DNA of 64,000 bases from Bacteroidia bacterium (GCA_026003255.1 BPGX01000002.1:372001-436000), one strand, 5' to 3'; counted from the stretch's first letter, positions 1 to 12,325 are shown. Notes: a model not told the origin generated them from the letters alone. Numbers and translations are program-made.

Positions 1-2
1 AT

Positions 3-1514
3 TCAGCAGCTGTTCAATATGAATTAAGCAATTTATACCGCTTATCCAATAGAAAACAGGAAGCATTAATCGCAGCTCAAAAATCTGTTAAACTGAATCC
101 AGACAACATCTGGTATCAATATGCACTCATCAAACTCTACGACCAAAATAATCAGTACAGCAAATCTATAGAACTCCTGAAAAACTTAATAAAAAAATAT
201 CCCAATAATCAAGATTTATATCGTCAATTAGTATTAGAATATGAACTGAATAATCAACCACAAAAAGCTCTGGATTTATTAGACCTTATTGAAAAAAAAT
301 GGGGCTATTCTTTTGATATAATGTATGAAAAAGTGACTCTTTTGTATTTCATGGGGAAAAGCAAACTCGTTGAAAATGAATTAGAAAAATATTTGCAATA
401 CTACCCTGATGATAATAAAGCCAAAGAAGTATTGGCTGGAATGTTTTACAAAAATAAAGAGCAACAAAAAGCATTGGAATTAGCCAATGATTTACTCAAA
501 GACGATTCATTAAATGCTGCAGCACATCTGGTATATTACGATTATTTTATCAGTCAAAATAATTATGACAAAGCGTTTTATCACCTTAATTTACTGTTCT
601 CCAATCCCGATTATGATGTCAAAGAAAAACTCTCTATTCTAATCAAATTTTATTCCTCTACTTATAAAGCGAAAGACAAAGATCTTGAAGAAAAACTGCT
701 TCACCTGTGTGAAATATTTGTTCACACACATCCTTTAGCACCAGAATCTCATAGCATATACGCAGATTATCTACTCAAACAAAATAAAAAATCAGAAGCC
801 ATCACAGAATACTACAAAGCCGCTTTATTGAGTAAAAACAAATATCCTATCTGGGATCAATTACTCTCATTAGAATATGAAACTGGTATGTATGATTCAC
901 TACTCAAACACAGCGAAATGGCTCTGGAAATTTTCCCAAATCAAGCTATGTTTTATGTTTACAAAGGCATAGCACTAAGAAACAAAAAACAATACGAAGA
1001 TGCCATCAACCATTACAAAATAGCCACCGATTATGCCCTTGACAACAACAATTTACTCGAAATCATTTACACAGAACTTGCCGAAACATATAACGAAATT
1101 AAAAATTATCCAGAATCTGATAAATACTTTGAATATGCACTTACTATAAATCCTGATAACTCTTTAGTTCTAAATAATTATGCCTATTATCTTGCTATAC
1201 GTAAAGACAAATTGGACAAAGCCGAAAAGATGAGCAAACGAAGTTTAGAACTCTCACCCAATAATCCCAATTATATAGATACTTACGCCTGGATACTTTA
1301 TCAACAAAAACGATATAAAGAAGCAGAAACAATCTTAAAATCCATCATTGATAAAAAACAATCTGCTGTCATGTTAGAACACTACGGAGATATTTTATAT
1401 CAACTCAACAAAAAACAGGAAGCCCTTGAATACTGGAAAAAATCAAAAGAAGCAGGCAACACCTCTGAAACATTATTAAAAAAAATAGAAACCCAAACAT
1501 TAATAGAAAATTAA
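3..1514 (+). CDS. TPR-repeat protein, 5' end outside window
   Basis: The reading frame is open from base 3, so the gene enters from the left edge; the ATG at 321 is internal. The visible 503 residues are almost entirely tetratricopeptide repeats (34-residue helix pairs with the usual A/Y/P positions, for example the NPDNSLVLNNYAYYLA segment near the end). Such proteins are protein-interaction scaffolds, in Bacteroidota usually periplasmic or outer-membrane linked. It leads a compact set with the DUF4292-like lipoprotein, the LysM protein, truA and the ABC exporter, with a 17-base gap to the next gene. Signal peptide and full length cannot be judged. Family call is firm; cellular role is unknown. 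Confidence 0.85.
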   Translation, partial: SAAVQYELSNLYRLSNRKQEALIAAQKSVKLNPDNIWYQYALIKLYDQNNQYSKSIELLKNLIKKYPNNQDLYRQLVLEYELNNQPQKALDLLDLIEKKWGYSFDIMYEKVTLLYFMGKSKLVENELEKYLQYYPDDNKAKEVLAGMFYKNKEQQKALELANDLLKDDSLNAAAHLVYYDYFISQNNYDKAFYHLNLLFSNPDYDVKEKLSILIKFYSSTYKAKDKDLEEKLLHLCEIFVHTHPLAPESHSIYADYLLKQNKKSEAITEYYKAALLSKNKYPIWDQLLSLEYETGMYDSLLKHSEMALEIFPNQAMFYVYKGIALRNKKQYEDAINHYKIATDYALDNNNLLEIIYTELAETYNEIKNYPESDKYFEYALTINPDNSLVLNNYAYYLAIRKDKLDKAEKMSKRSLELSPNNPNYIDTYAWILYQQKRYKEAETILKSIIDKKQSAVMLEHYGDILYQLNKKQEALEYWKKSKEAGNTSETLLKKIETQTLIEN

Positions 1515-1531
1515 AACAAAAAGATTTTATT

Positions 1532-2413
1532 GTGCCTCAAAAACAGATTCAAATAATCCCCATACTTACTTTTTTTAGTGCTATTCTTTTAATTTTTTTG
1601 CTTTCCTGTAAAACAAAAAAAACAACAACAAAACCTATTGTTACAAATGTTGATACTACTGATAAATGTAAGTTGCCTATCAAATCTACACGGCAATTAA
1701 TTGAAAAAATGCAACAAAACACTTTTAACTACGAGTGGATTTATGCCCGTGCCGAAACAAAATTAGTTATTGACAGCGAAGATACGGACGTTGATATTAA
1801 AATCCGTTCTAAAAGAGACAGTGCTATTTTAATAACCGTTGAAGCCATTGGACTATTTGATGTAGCCAAAATTCTCATTACCAATGATTCTGTAAAGATG
1901 ATTATTTATCCCAAAAAGCAATACTTTTATGGTAGTATAGAAAACATATCCAAACTGCTTAACATCAATGCTGACCTTGATCTTATTCAATCTGTTTTAT
2001 TTGGCAATAATGCAGAATTTTACAATGAAGATGACAAAATTAAACATATTAATGATAAAAAAAATTGTTTATACTTGCTAACAACCACTAAAAAAAGAAA
2101 AGTTAAACGTATATTGAAAGATAAAGAAATTCTGATTGCCAAAGAACCCATTCAAATCATCACCATTCATCCTCAAACATTCAAGATAGTAAAAAATCAA
2201 TTCATTGACATTAAAAACAATCATTCTCTTATCGTTGACTATGAAAATTTTCAAAACATTGATTCTCTCTACTTTCCCAAACTCGTAAAAGCTAAAATAA
2301 TAGCCAATAACCCTCTGGACTTTCAATTAAAATACTCTAAAGTTGAATTAAACAAAGTGCAGAATCTCTCTTTCCGCATACCCAGTAATTATGAAAAACA
2401 TGAAATCAAATGA
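1532..2413 (+). CDS. DUF4292-like lipoprotein
   Basis: A 293-residue protein beginning with GTG; no ATG gives a sensible N-terminus. Residues 8-27 form a hydrophobic signal ending in the lipobox LLSC, so it should be a lipidated envelope protein with Cys26. The body (roughly 50-280) is beta-rich with the pattern of DUF4292 proteins of Bacteroidota, which are thought to have a LolB/outer-membrane-lipoprotein-like fold. It follows a TPR gene and overlaps the next gene by 4 bases (ATGA), so the two are probably translationally coupled. The DUF assignment is from memory of the sequence pattern; molecular function is not known. Confidence 0.75.
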   Translation: MPQKQIQIIPILTFFSAILLIFLLSCKTKKTTTKPIVTNVDTTDKCKLPIKSTRQLIEKMQQNTFNYEWIYARAETKLVIDSEDTDVDIKIRSKRDSAILITVEAIGLFDVAKILITNDSVKMIIYPKKQYFYGSIENISKLLNINADLDLIQSVLFGNNAEFYNEDDKIKHINDKKNCLYLLTTTKKRKVKRILKDKEILIAKEPIQIITIHPQTFKIVKNQFIDIKNNHSLIVDYENFQNIDSLYFPKLVKAKIIANNPLDFQLKYSKVELNKVQNLSFRIPSNYEKHEIK

Positions 2414-3291
2414 AAATTAGATTTTTCATACAGGGGGGGTTAATCTTTGTTATTTCATTATTTCTTACATCTTTTTTCAATAAAACTTTTACATACAAAA
2501 TTTCATCAGAAAATATCTCAGCCCTTCAAATTCTTCATCAAATGATTGACTCTATTGAAAATATTCAAACTCTGAAAATTAAACTCATTGCTCTTGAAAG
2601 AATTCAGGATAAATACCTAAAAGCGATTTCTATAACCAAAATATCATACAGCAAACCTAAAAAGCTATATTTCATAAATCCTGAAAAGAAAATCGAAATT
2701 TTATACATTGAAGATGAAAACGACAACAAGGCACTTGTTAAACATCCTTCTCTGCCATTCAGTATTTATTTAGACCCTAATGGTTCTGTGATGAAGAAAA
2801 ATCAACATTATACCATTCATGAATTAGGTTTTCAATATATTGCTAGAACCATACAAGTTGCTCTTTCCAAAGAAAAAGAAAAATACCTTAATTATCTACA
2901 CTTTCTCGGTATCCACGAAAAAAACGGGAAACCATGTTATACCTTAATGTATGAAAGTTCTAACTTTGATTTTTTTACTTATACTGTTGTCGCAAGAGAA
3001 ACTGTAGTTAGTATTGCAAGAAAATTTAATATCAATGAATACATTATTCGTGATAAAAACAATTTGTACAACCACTTTGGATTTTTGAAAAAAGGCACAA
3101 CACTATTACTTCCTAAAATGTATTGTAAAAAAGCGTTTATCTATATTGACAAATCAACCATGCTTCCTGTATCCATCAATTTATACGACGACAAAGGTTT
3201 ATTAGAAAGCTATGACTACGAAAATGTACAAAAAAACATCCCCATCAAAGATGAAGAGTTTTCTAAAAATTACAAAGAATACAATTTCTGA
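2410..3291 (+). CDS. secreted DUF1571-like protein with embedded LysM motif
   Basis: 293 residues with an N-terminal hydrophobic segment (about 6-24) acting as signal peptide or anchor. Residues about 35-190 resemble DUF1571, a lipoprotein-carrier-like domain. Within the C-terminal half there is a LysM-like stretch (about 194-237: YTVVARETVVSIARKFNI, then a KKGTTLLLP end), followed by a further segment of the first domain, so the LysM appears inserted. LysM binds peptidoglycan, suggesting an envelope protein tethered to the wall. It overlaps the upstream lipoprotein gene by 4 bases and is followed after 2 bases by truA. Function beyond location is unknown. Confidence 0.7.
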   Translation: MKIRFFIQGGLIFVISLFLTSFFNKTFTYKISSENISALQILHQMIDSIENIQTLKIKLIALERIQDKYLKAISITKISYSKPKKLYFINPEKKIEILYIEDENDNKALVKHPSLPFSIYLDPNGSVMKKNQHYTIHELGFQYIARTIQVALSKEKEKYLNYLHFLGIHEKNGKPCYTLMYESSNFDFFTYTVVARETVVSIARKFNINEYIIRDKNNLYNHFGFLKKGTTLLLPKMYCKKAFIYIDKSTMLPVSINLYDDKGLLESYDYENVQKNIPIKDEEFSKNYKEYNF

Positions 3292-3293
3292 TT

Positions 3294-4052
3294 ATGCCAC
3301 GTTATTTTCTTGAGCTCGCTTATTGTGGTACCAATCTAAACGGCTGGCAAATTCAAGCCAATACTCCTAATACCGTTCAACAAATACTCACAGAAGTTTT
3401 ATCCACCACATTAAGAGAAAATATAGAACTCATCGGCTGTGGAAGAACAGATGCTGGCGTGCATGCCAAACAATATTTTGCTCATTTTGATTCCAGCAAT
3501 CTCGCTTCTCATCCTTTTGATTTTTGGCTTCACAAATGGAATTCTATGTTACCCGAAAGCATTGCTATTCATCAAATATTACCAGTAAAAGATGCTGCTC
3601 ATGCCCGTTACGATGCCGTTTCCAGAACGTATGAGTATTTCATCCATCAACGCAAAGACCCTTTTCTTTATCAAAAATCATGGTATTATCCAACCCCTCT
3701 TAATCATGAAAAAATTATGAATGCCCTTGAAATCATCAAAAACCACAACGATTTTGCCTGCTTTGCAAAAGATGCATCCGAATATAAAAACACAATCTGC
3801 ATTATCACTCACACAGAATGGAAAATTAAAAATTACCAGATTACATTTACCATATCTGCCAATCGTTTTCTGAGAAACATGGTACGTTCTTTAGTGGGCA
3901 CGTTAATATGGATTGGAACTGGCAAATTTTCTTTGGAAGATTTAAAAAATATTTTACATTCCAGAGATAGAAAAAAAGCAGGTTTTTCAGCACCTGCCGA
4001 TGGATTGTATTTATCTCAAATCATTTACCCAAAAGATATTTTTCTATTATGA
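3294..4052 (+). CDS. truA: tRNA pseudouridine(38-40) synthase TruA
   Basis: 252 residues, the normal TruA length. It isomerises uridine to pseudouridine at positions 38-40 of the tRNA anticodon arm. The catalytic motif GCGRTDAGVHA is present near residue 50 with the essential aspartate, and the C-terminal part has the RFLRNMVRSLVG segment and the KAGFSAPADGLYL ending typical of the family. The ATG at 3294 lies 2 bases after the LysM gene, and the 3' end overlaps the ABC transporter start by 4 bases, so this housekeeping gene sits inside an envelope-related operon. Confidence 0.96.
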   Translation: MPRYFLELAYCGTNLNGWQIQANTPNTVQQILTEVLSTTLRENIELIGCGRTDAGVHAKQYFAHFDSSNLASHPFDFWLHKWNSMLPESIAIHQILPVKDAAHARYDAVSRTYEYFIHQRKDPFLYQKSWYYPTPLNHEKIMNALEIIKNHNDFACFAKDASEYKNTICIITHTEWKIKNYQITFTISANRFLRNMVRSLVGTLIWIGTGKFSLEDLKNILHSRDRKKAGFSAPADGLYLSQIIYPKDIFLL

Positions 4053-5773
4053 ACAAAAAAAATATTATTCTACGAATTTTATCTGAACTAAATCAATATC
4101 CAAAACTCTTTTATTCAGCAGTTTTTTTAACGTTGATTATTTCAATCGTATCTGTATTTCGTCCTGTTATTGTAAATCATTTCTTAAATAGTATTCAACA
4201 ATTTTCTGCACAACAACTTACTTATTTAGGATTGTTTTTAATTATCCTTCTTATTCTCGAATCAAGTTTACAATATATTAATAGCATCCTTTCTGTCATA
4301 CTTGGACAAAAACTTGTTTTGAAAACCAGAAAAACACTTTATAGCCACGTATTACATCTGCCTATTTCCTACTTTGATAAAACACCTGTTGGGACAATTG
4401 TTACACGCGTAGTTTCCGATATGGAAGCGATGAATGAAATTTTTTCCGAAGGTTTTACCACCATTTTAGGTAGTGTACTTACTATCATTATTTTTATTGC
4501 TACTATGTTTTATATAAATGTAAAACTTACTCTTGCTGTGCTATCTGTAATGCCCTTACTAATTTTATCTGTTTGGTTGTTCAAAAATGCTGTGCAAAAA
4601 TCCTTCACACAAGTACGAAATGCTGTAGCAAATCTAAACCGCTTTATACAGGAGCGACTTACAGGTATGTCCTTAATCCAACAATTCAACGCTGAACAAC
4701 ATGAGTTTGAAAAATTTAAAAAACTAAACCAACAACATCGTCAGGCGCATATTCAATCTATCTGGTATTATTCCATTTTCTTTCCAATTCTTGAATTGCT
4801 TTCAAGTATTGCTATTGCGCTTTTAATATATACTTCTTCCATCTTAAAAAATGTTGCTCTGGGTGACCTTACGTTTTTTATTATGATGACACAAATGCTC
4901 TTCCGACCGCTTCGTATGTTAGCTGATCAGTTAAACACTTTTCAAATGGGATTAGTAGCTGCTGATCGCGTATATCAACTATTAGATGAGCACATTCCTC
5001 AAATCAACGACGGCAAGATTGTTTTTCAAGAACTAAATTACGGAATAGAATTCAAAAACGTCTCATTTCAATATCAGGACAAGCAAGTGGATGTTTTATC
5101 CAATATTAATCTTCTCATTCCTGCAAAAAAAGTAACTGCTATTGTTGGTCATACAGGTTCTGGGAAATCAACTTTAGTCAGTTTAATCAGTCGTTTATAC
5201 GATATTAAAAATGGGGAAATATTGATTGACCATATTCCTATTCAACAATATTCCTTATCTTCGTTAAGAAGCAAGATTTCAGTAATATTACAAGACCCAC
5301 ATTTGTTTAATGATACTATATTAAACAATGTTAGAATGTTTGACTCAAAAATTACTCTGGAACAGGTAGAAAATGCCTCAAAAGAAATAGGTATTCATCA
5401 CTTCATTCAACAGTTTGAAAATGGTTATAACTACATCATTCAAGAAAGAGGTAATAATTTATCTTCTGGTCAAAAGCAACTTATTGCCTTTTTAAGATCT
5501 TATCTTTCTCAACCTGAATTATTTATTTTAGATGAAGCTACTTCGATGATTGACTCTCATACAGAACAACTTATTCAATCTGCTCTTAAAAAAATATTAC
5601 ACAATCGCACAGCCATCATTATTGCTCACCGTTTATCTACCATACAAATGGCTGATCAAATTGTTGTAATGCACAATGGAACTATTGTAGAACAAGGCAC
5701 ACACAATGAATTAATTGCAAAAAACAGATACTACAAAGAAATCTACGAAGCGCAGTTAGAAGAAATCGCATAA
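4049..5773 (+). CDS. MsbA-type ABC exporter (fused permease-ATPase)
   Basis: 574 residues: an exporter transmembrane domain with six predicted helices (about 15-310), then a nucleotide-binding domain (about 335-574). Walker A is GHTGSGKST, Walker B LFILDEATS, with the H-loop IIAHRLST. The signature motif reads LSSGQ rather than the usual LSGGQ, a tolerated change. Half-transporters of this layout form homodimers and export lipids, peptides or drugs; MsbA-like lipid A flipping is possible but not shown. It overlaps truA by 4 bases and ends the operon; 284 bases without a gene follow. Confidence 0.88.
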   Translation: MNKKNIILRILSELNQYPKLFYSAVFLTLIISIVSVFRPVIVNHFLNSIQQFSAQQLTYLGLFLIILLILESSLQYINSILSVILGQKLVLKTRKTLYSHVLHLPISYFDKTPVGTIVTRVVSDMEAMNEIFSEGFTTILGSVLTIIIFIATMFYINVKLTLAVLSVMPLLILSVWLFKNAVQKSFTQVRNAVANLNRFIQERLTGMSLIQQFNAEQHEFEKFKKLNQQHRQAHIQSIWYYSIFFPILELLSSIAIALLIYTSSILKNVALGDLTFFIMMTQMLFRPLRMLADQLNTFQMGLVAADRVYQLLDEHIPQINDGKIVFQELNYGIEFKNVSFQYQDKQVDVLSNINLLIPAKKVTAIVGHTGSGKSTLVSLISRLYDIKNGEILIDHIPIQQYSLSSLRSKISVILQDPHLFNDTILNNVRMFDSKITLEQVENASKEIGIHHFIQQFENGYNYIIQERGNNLSSGQKQLIAFLRSYLSQPELFILDEATSMIDSHTEQLIQSALKKILHNRTAIIIAHRLSTIQMADQIVVMHNGTIVEQGTHNELIAKNRYYKEIYEAQLEEIA

Positions 5774-5990
5774 ATTCTATTAGCCCTAATTGTTCATTAA
5801 AAAAATTAGAATCAATTATCTATTATTGATTTTATTAAGATTAAAAAAACTTAGGAATATCAATACAGATCTTATGTATTTGTATTAAAGAAGTTATTTA
5901 TTGATAGAAGATTTTTTTCGATTTATTTAATAAACTACAAAAAAAACATATCAAAGATTTACACTTCAAAAATATTTTTTATGATTTGTT
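5774..5990. other. AT-rich intergenic stretch
   Basis: Region between the ABC exporter and the osmC-like promoter. It is very AT-rich. The only structure seen is a weak inverted repeat (5810-5816 with 5825-5831, AATCAAT/ATTGATT) followed by a short T run, which might act as a weak terminator. No coding potential or RNA gene was recognised. Confidence 0.4.
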
Positions 5991-6045
5991 ATGATTATTA
6001 TTGACAATAATCATTTGTTCACTGCTTATAATTACCTTTTATTTG
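5991..6045 (+). promoter_or_regulatory. osmC-like gene promoter with palindromic operator candidate
   Basis: TTTG at 6014-6017 and TTTATTTG at 6038-6045 are 20 bases apart, the layout of the Bacteroidota -33/-7 promoter (TTTG, TAnnTTTG), with one mismatch at the second base of the -7 box. A perfect 9-base inverted repeat, ATGATTATT (5991-5999) and AATAATCAT (6006-6014), abuts the -33 box. Its sequence resembles Fur/PerR-type boxes. The assignment of a regulator is inference only. Confidence 0.45.
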
Positions 6046-6057
6046 CAGCAAAAAAAT

Positions 6058-6474
6058 ATGGCTAAACACGAAATTGATTTAGAATGGGAAAGTGGAATGC
6101 TTTTTCATTCAGAAGTGAATGGACACAAAGTATACGTAGATGCTGATCCTTCAGTAGGCGGCACAAACAAAGCCCCTCGTCCAAAGCCCTTAATGTTAGT
6201 TGCATTAGCAGGTTGCACTGCTATGGATGTTGTATCACTTTTGAATAAAATGCGTGTGCCTTTTGAGTACTTTAATGTAAAAGTTTCTGCTGATTTAACC
6301 GAAGAGCATCCAAAAGTATATTCAAAAGTCCATCTCATTTATCAAATTAAAGGTGATAATTTAGACAAAGAAAAAGTTGAAAAAGCCGTGAACTTATCAC
6401 AAGAAAAATACTGTGGTGTAGGCGCAATGTTTAAAAAATTTGCTGAATATACCTTTGAGATACAATATCTATAA
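6058..6474 (+). CDS. OsmC family peroxiredoxin-like protein
   Basis: 138 residues starting MAKHEIDLEW. An upstream TTG in frame at 6001 would put the promoter inside the gene, so the ATG at 6058 is preferred. OsmC/Ohr proteins are cytoplasmic thiol-dependent peroxidases that reduce organic hydroperoxides. The two family cysteines are present, Cys53 in LAGCTAMDVV and Cys119 in KYCGVGAM. The sequence looks closer to the YhfA-like branch than to Ohr. It is monocistronic with its own promoter. Confidence 0.88.
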   Translation: MAKHEIDLEWESGMLFHSEVNGHKVYVDADPSVGGTNKAPRPKPLMLVALAGCTAMDVVSLLNKMRVPFEYFNVKVSADLTEEHPKVYSKVHLIYQIKGDNLDKEKVEKAVNLSQEKYCGVGAMFKKFAEYTFEIQYL

Positions 6475-6550
6475 TAAAAAATAGATATTACAATTGCTTA
6501 CTCACAAAACATCACATTTAAATTAATTGCCAGATTTTAATTTCATAAAG

Positions 6551-6712
6551 CAATTCCAATGGGATGCCGAAGCATCAAACGTTTATAGCCATAATAATCA
6601 GTTAGCTTCTACTTGTACGACCCCTTCCACTTTCTGGAAGGGTCGCACAATGCTTTTTATCCTATTCTCTATCACCCTGCAATCCCTTCGGGATTAGATA
6701 CAATTTAGTATT
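6551..6712. repeat. dispersed repeat family R1, copy 1
   Basis: Matches 16195-16350 over its whole length: shared blocks include GTTTATAG, CATAATAATCAG, a hairpin and AATCCCTT. The hairpin is GACCCCTTCCA (6619-6629) with TGGAAGGGTC (6635-6644). Sequence outside the hairpin has diverged by scattered substitutions. It lies between osmC and gyrB. Confidence 0.75.
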
Positions 6713-6759
6713 TTTTCCTATAAATCTTTTATTTTGAATAAACCTAAAAACAATAGAAC

Positions 6760-6860
6760 ACAGATAACACAAATTGAAACAGATTTTCACAGATTTTTTC
6801 AAGATTTTTATTCGGTAATGTGTTATTGAAAAAATTTCATGTAAATTCGTATAAAATTAT
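6760..6860. repeat. dispersed ACACAGAT repeat family R3, copy 1
   Basis: An AATAGAACACAGAT start, an ACAGATTTTCACAGATTTTTT core and a tail running to TTTCATGTAAATTCG match 19235-19345 in the same order. Shorter relatives are seen near 21415-21460 and 22990-23030. No inverted termini or coding capacity. Confidence 0.6.
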
Positions 6861-6974
6861 TTTGAATTACTTTTTCCTCTTATTCGCTTATTTTTCAGGG
6901 GATAATTAAGTTTATTTTTGTTTTCATAGATGCCTTTTTTTCACTATCTTTATGGGCTTAATTAAAACGGATAA

Positions 6975-8930
<1,956 letters not shown>

Positions 8931-8942
8931 TTAAAACTCCGT

Positions 8943-9353
8943 GTGGCAGAAAAACGTTTTACATTACGAAAACATCAGATTTTACGCAGTAAAAAAGAAA
9001 TTGCTGAACTTTTTGAAAAGGGACAGAGTGTAATAGAATATCCGATAAAAGGCGTTTATTTATTTAAATCTAAAAGTGAATTTTCTGATAATGAAAAGAT
9101 AGACCGATTTAGAGTAATGTTCGTTGTTCCTAAGAAAAGTATTAAAAAGTCATCCCATCGAAATCGTATCAAAAGATTAATGAGAGAAAGTTTTCGGTTG
9201 TCACAGCATGAATTATTAATACCGGACAATAATATTCTGATAGCTAGCTTTATATACCTCTCTAAAAATAAAGAAGAGGCATCTTTCTTTAAAATAAAAA
9301 CGCATTTCCATGCTCTCATAAGAGAAATAAATAACAAGTTATCTCTAAAGTAA
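8943..9353 (+). CDS. rnpA: ribonuclease P protein component
   Basis: 136 residues with a GTG start at 8943. RnpA is the protein cofactor of the RNase P ribozyme that trims the 5' leader of tRNAs. The family signature [14 protein letters not shown] (about 75-90) is present, along with the N-terminal aromatic/LRK element and a conserved FVVPKK strand. In most bacteria rnpA follows rpmH beside dnaA; here it follows gyrB and no rpmH is seen. Confidence 0.93.
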   Translation: MAEKRFTLRKHQILRSKKEIAELFEKGQSVIEYPIKGVYLFKSKSEFSDNEKIDRFRVMFVVPKKSIKKSSHRNRIKRLMRESFRLSQHELLIPDNNILIASFIYLSKNKEEASFFKIKTHFHALIREINNKLSLK

Positions 9354-9388
9354 TCTTTGTCAAATTCACTACATTTACCCCTAAAAAA

Positions 9389-11165
9389 ATGATAGCCCAT
9401 TTACGTTTATTAAATTGTATCCAAAACGCTTTTCAATCGCTTTTCCACACTTCTCCCTCTTCTATACAATTACAATTTACCAGAAAAGAATTCAAAGGCG
9501 ATTATACCATCACGCTTTTTCAATATGCTAAACAAACCCAACAAAAACCCGATGAATTAGGTCAACAATTAGGTCAATTTCTAATACAAAACTATCCTGA
9601 TACTTTTTCTGATTTTGAAGTCATCAAAGGTTTCTTAAATTTAACCATTACTGATAAATATCTTCTCTCTCAATACCTCCATATCAAAGAAAACTGGGGC
9701 ATTCATCCACTCAACTCTTCTGGTAAGGAAATTTTAATAGAATACTCTTCTCCTAATACTAATAAACCCTTGCATTTAGGACATATTAGAAATAATCTGC
9801 TGGGCTGGTCAATGGCTGAAATCCTGAAATCCCAAGGTCATAAAGTCATAAAAGCCAATTTAATTAACGACCGCGGCATTCACATCTGCAAAAGTATGCT
9901 GGCGTGGAAAAAATGGGGAAATGGCGAAACACCAGAAACATCAGGCATTAAAGGCGACCATCTCATAGGTAAATATTACGTGCTGTTTGATAAAGAATAC
10001 AAAAAACAAGTAGACGAACTAATACAACAAGGAATGTCAAAAGAAGAAGCCGAAAAAAATGCACCACTCATTCAGGAAGCCCAACAAATGTTACGCGACT
10101 GGGAAAGTGGAAATCCAGAAGTCCTTGAACTCTGGAAAATGATGAACAATTGGGTATATCAAGGTTTTGAAGCCACCTACAAAAGAATGGGCATTGATTT
10201 TGATAAATTTTATTACGAAAGTCAAACCTATCTGTTAGGTAAAAACATTATTCAACAAGGTCTTGAAAAAGGTATATTTTACAAAGCAGCAGATGGAAGC
10301 GTGCGCATTGATTTATCACCCGATGGACTAGACGAAAAAGTATTATTGCGTTCTGATGGTACATCGGTCTATATCACTCAAGATATTGGCACGGCAGTTC
10401 AACGATTTCAGGAGTTCCCTAATTTAAATCAACTCATTTATGTAGTGGGTAGTGAACAGGATTATCACTTCAAAGTATTGTTTAAAATACTTGAAAAACT
10501 GGGCTATCCACAGGCAAAAGATTGTTACCCACTTATCGTATGGAATGGTAGAATTGCCCACTGGAAAAATGAAAAGTCGTGAAGGCACAGTAGTAGATGC
10601 CGACGACTTAATGGACGAAATGTTTGAAACCGCCCGACAAATCACACAAGAATTGGGTAAAGTACAGGAACTCAGCGAAGATGAAAAACAACATCTATAT
10701 GAAACCATTGGAATGGGCGCATTGAAATATTTTATATTGAAAATTGACCCAAAGAAAAAAATACTTTTCAATCCACAGGAAAGCATTGATTTTGAAGGGC
10801 ATACAGGACCATTCATACAATATGTATATGCCCGAATACAATCTCTTTTGAGAAAAGCGGAGCGTGAGAATTATACCTTTAATATGGATTTTTCATTAAA
10901 TGCAGACGAGAGAGAATTGATAAAATATTTATTACACATTCCTGATGTATACAAAGAAGCAGCCGAACAGTACAATCCCGCTATTATTGCAAATAATGTA
11001 TATGAATTGGCTAAAAAATACAACCGATTTTATCAAGAATGTCCGATACTAAAAGAAAATAATACGAATCTAAGAAATTTCCGATTGCATTTGTCTTACA
11101 CAACCGCTCTTCAAATCAAACAAATGATGCAGGTGTTAGGAATTGCCGTACCACAAAGAATGTAA
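9389..11165 (+). pseudogene. argS: arginyl-tRNA synthetase, broken by one frameshift as given
   Basis: Two overlapping frames join into one full-length class I ArgRS of about 590 residues, which charges tRNA-Arg. The first part has the HIGH-type motif (PLHLGHIRNN) and runs to ...KDCYP; the second resumes with HLSYGMVELPTGKMKSREG, the KMSK-like loop, and the anticodon-binding domain. Continuity is restored by removing one C from CCC at 10528-10530. ArgRS is normally indispensable, so a sequence or assembly error is more likely than true loss, and similar +1 events occur in the next two genes. An undetected second argS copy is the alternative. Confidence 0.9.
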
Positions 11166-11172
11166 TTTTTTT

Positions 11173-12118
11173 ATGAAGAAAGTTTTAGTCATTCGCTTTA
11201 GTTCCATTGGTGATGTAGTTTTGACTTCGCCCGTTGTTAGATGCTTAAAACAAAATAAGTATGAAGTACATTTTTTTAATTAAACCTAAATTCGTTTCAG
11301 TTATAGAAAAAAATCCTTATATTGATAAGATTCATTTATTCAGCAATATTTCAGATACTATCAATAAAATTAAACAAGAACAATTTGATTTTATAGTAGA
11401 TTTACAGAATAATCGCAATAGTCGATGGATTTGCTGGCGTTTAGGAATACCGAATAAGCCATTTCCAAAACTCAATTTTCAAAAATTATTAGTTGTATGG
11501 TTTAAAGTCAAAAAATTACTTCCTCGAAAACACATTGTAGACCGCTATTTTGAAGCCGCTCAACCACTAAGAATTTCTAATGATTTGAAAGGACTTGATT
11601 TTTTTATTAATGAAGAGAGCGTTTCTGAAAAAATAAAAAACTTTTCTGCACCTTATGTAGTGCTTGTTTCAGGAGGTTCTTATTATACCAAAAAAATTCC
11701 TTACTCTAAAATAAAGGAAATTTGCCAGCATCTTTCATCCAAAAACATAATTTTGTTAGGCGATGATAAAGATTTTGAAGAGACAAAAAACATCGAAAAG
11801 GATTGCCCAAATACCATTAATCTTTGTGGAAAATTGAATTTACACGAAAGTGCTTACCTGGTGAAACATTCAGAATTTGTCATTACTTCTGATACAGGAT
11901 TGATGCACATTGCAGCGGCTTTCAAGAAAAAAATTTATTCTCTCTGGGGCAATACCATTCCAGAGTTTGGAATGTATCCATACATGCCACATCCAGAAAG
12001 TAAAATCATTGAAAACAAAAATTTATGGTGTAGACCTTGTAGTAAGTTAGGTTATTCTCATTGTCCACTACTGCATTTTGAATGTATGAAGGGATTAGAT
12101 GTAAAAAATATTGTCTAA
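11173..12118 (+). pseudogene. glycosyltransferase family 9 (heptosyltransferase-like), frameshifted as given
   Basis: The start at 11173 reads MKKVLVIRFSSIGDVVLTSP, the classic ADP-heptose:LPS heptosyltransferase N-terminus, and terminates at 11281. The other frame, from 11261, continues KPKFVSVIEKNPYIDKIHLF and runs to 12118, including the nucleotide-sugar site region VITSDTGLMHIAAA and LWGN. Dropping one T from the seven-T run at 11271-11277 fuses them into about 315 residues, normal for the family. The enzyme would add a sugar to lipopolysaccharide or another surface glycan. It follows argS by 7 bases. An indel error in a homopolymer is the likely cause of the break. Confidence 0.85.
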
Positions 12119-12198
12119 CCAATTCTTTTGGGGGGTGTTGTTTGTCTTCAAACCATTAATTCAGTTTGATTTATAATGGAAAAATTATTTGGTTATCA

Positions 12199-12325
12199 TT
12201 TATCCCAAATTATTCATTAAACATTTCCCAAATGTTGAGAATTCCTTTATTACTGCGACTTTTAGAAATTTTTTGTTTCCAACCTTCCACAGGTGGAAAA
12301 GTAGTTGCAAGAATAAAGAATAAGC
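12199..12325. repeat. dispersed repeat family R2, copy 1
   Basis: Starts TTTATCCCAAATTATTCATT and ends AAGAATAAAGAATAAG; matches 15952-16078 across about 125 bases. It contains an ACCTTCCACAGGTGGAA hairpin, imperfect here and perfect in copy 2. Both copies are directly followed by a hairpin and GAAGCAATC-type module, so the composite appears to be one mobile or duplicated unit. Confidence 0.75.

Noticed and set aside
6619-6644. Rho-independent terminator after osmC
   Set aside because: The strong hairpin is part of dispersed repeat R1, also found upstream of pstS, and is not followed directly by a T tract.
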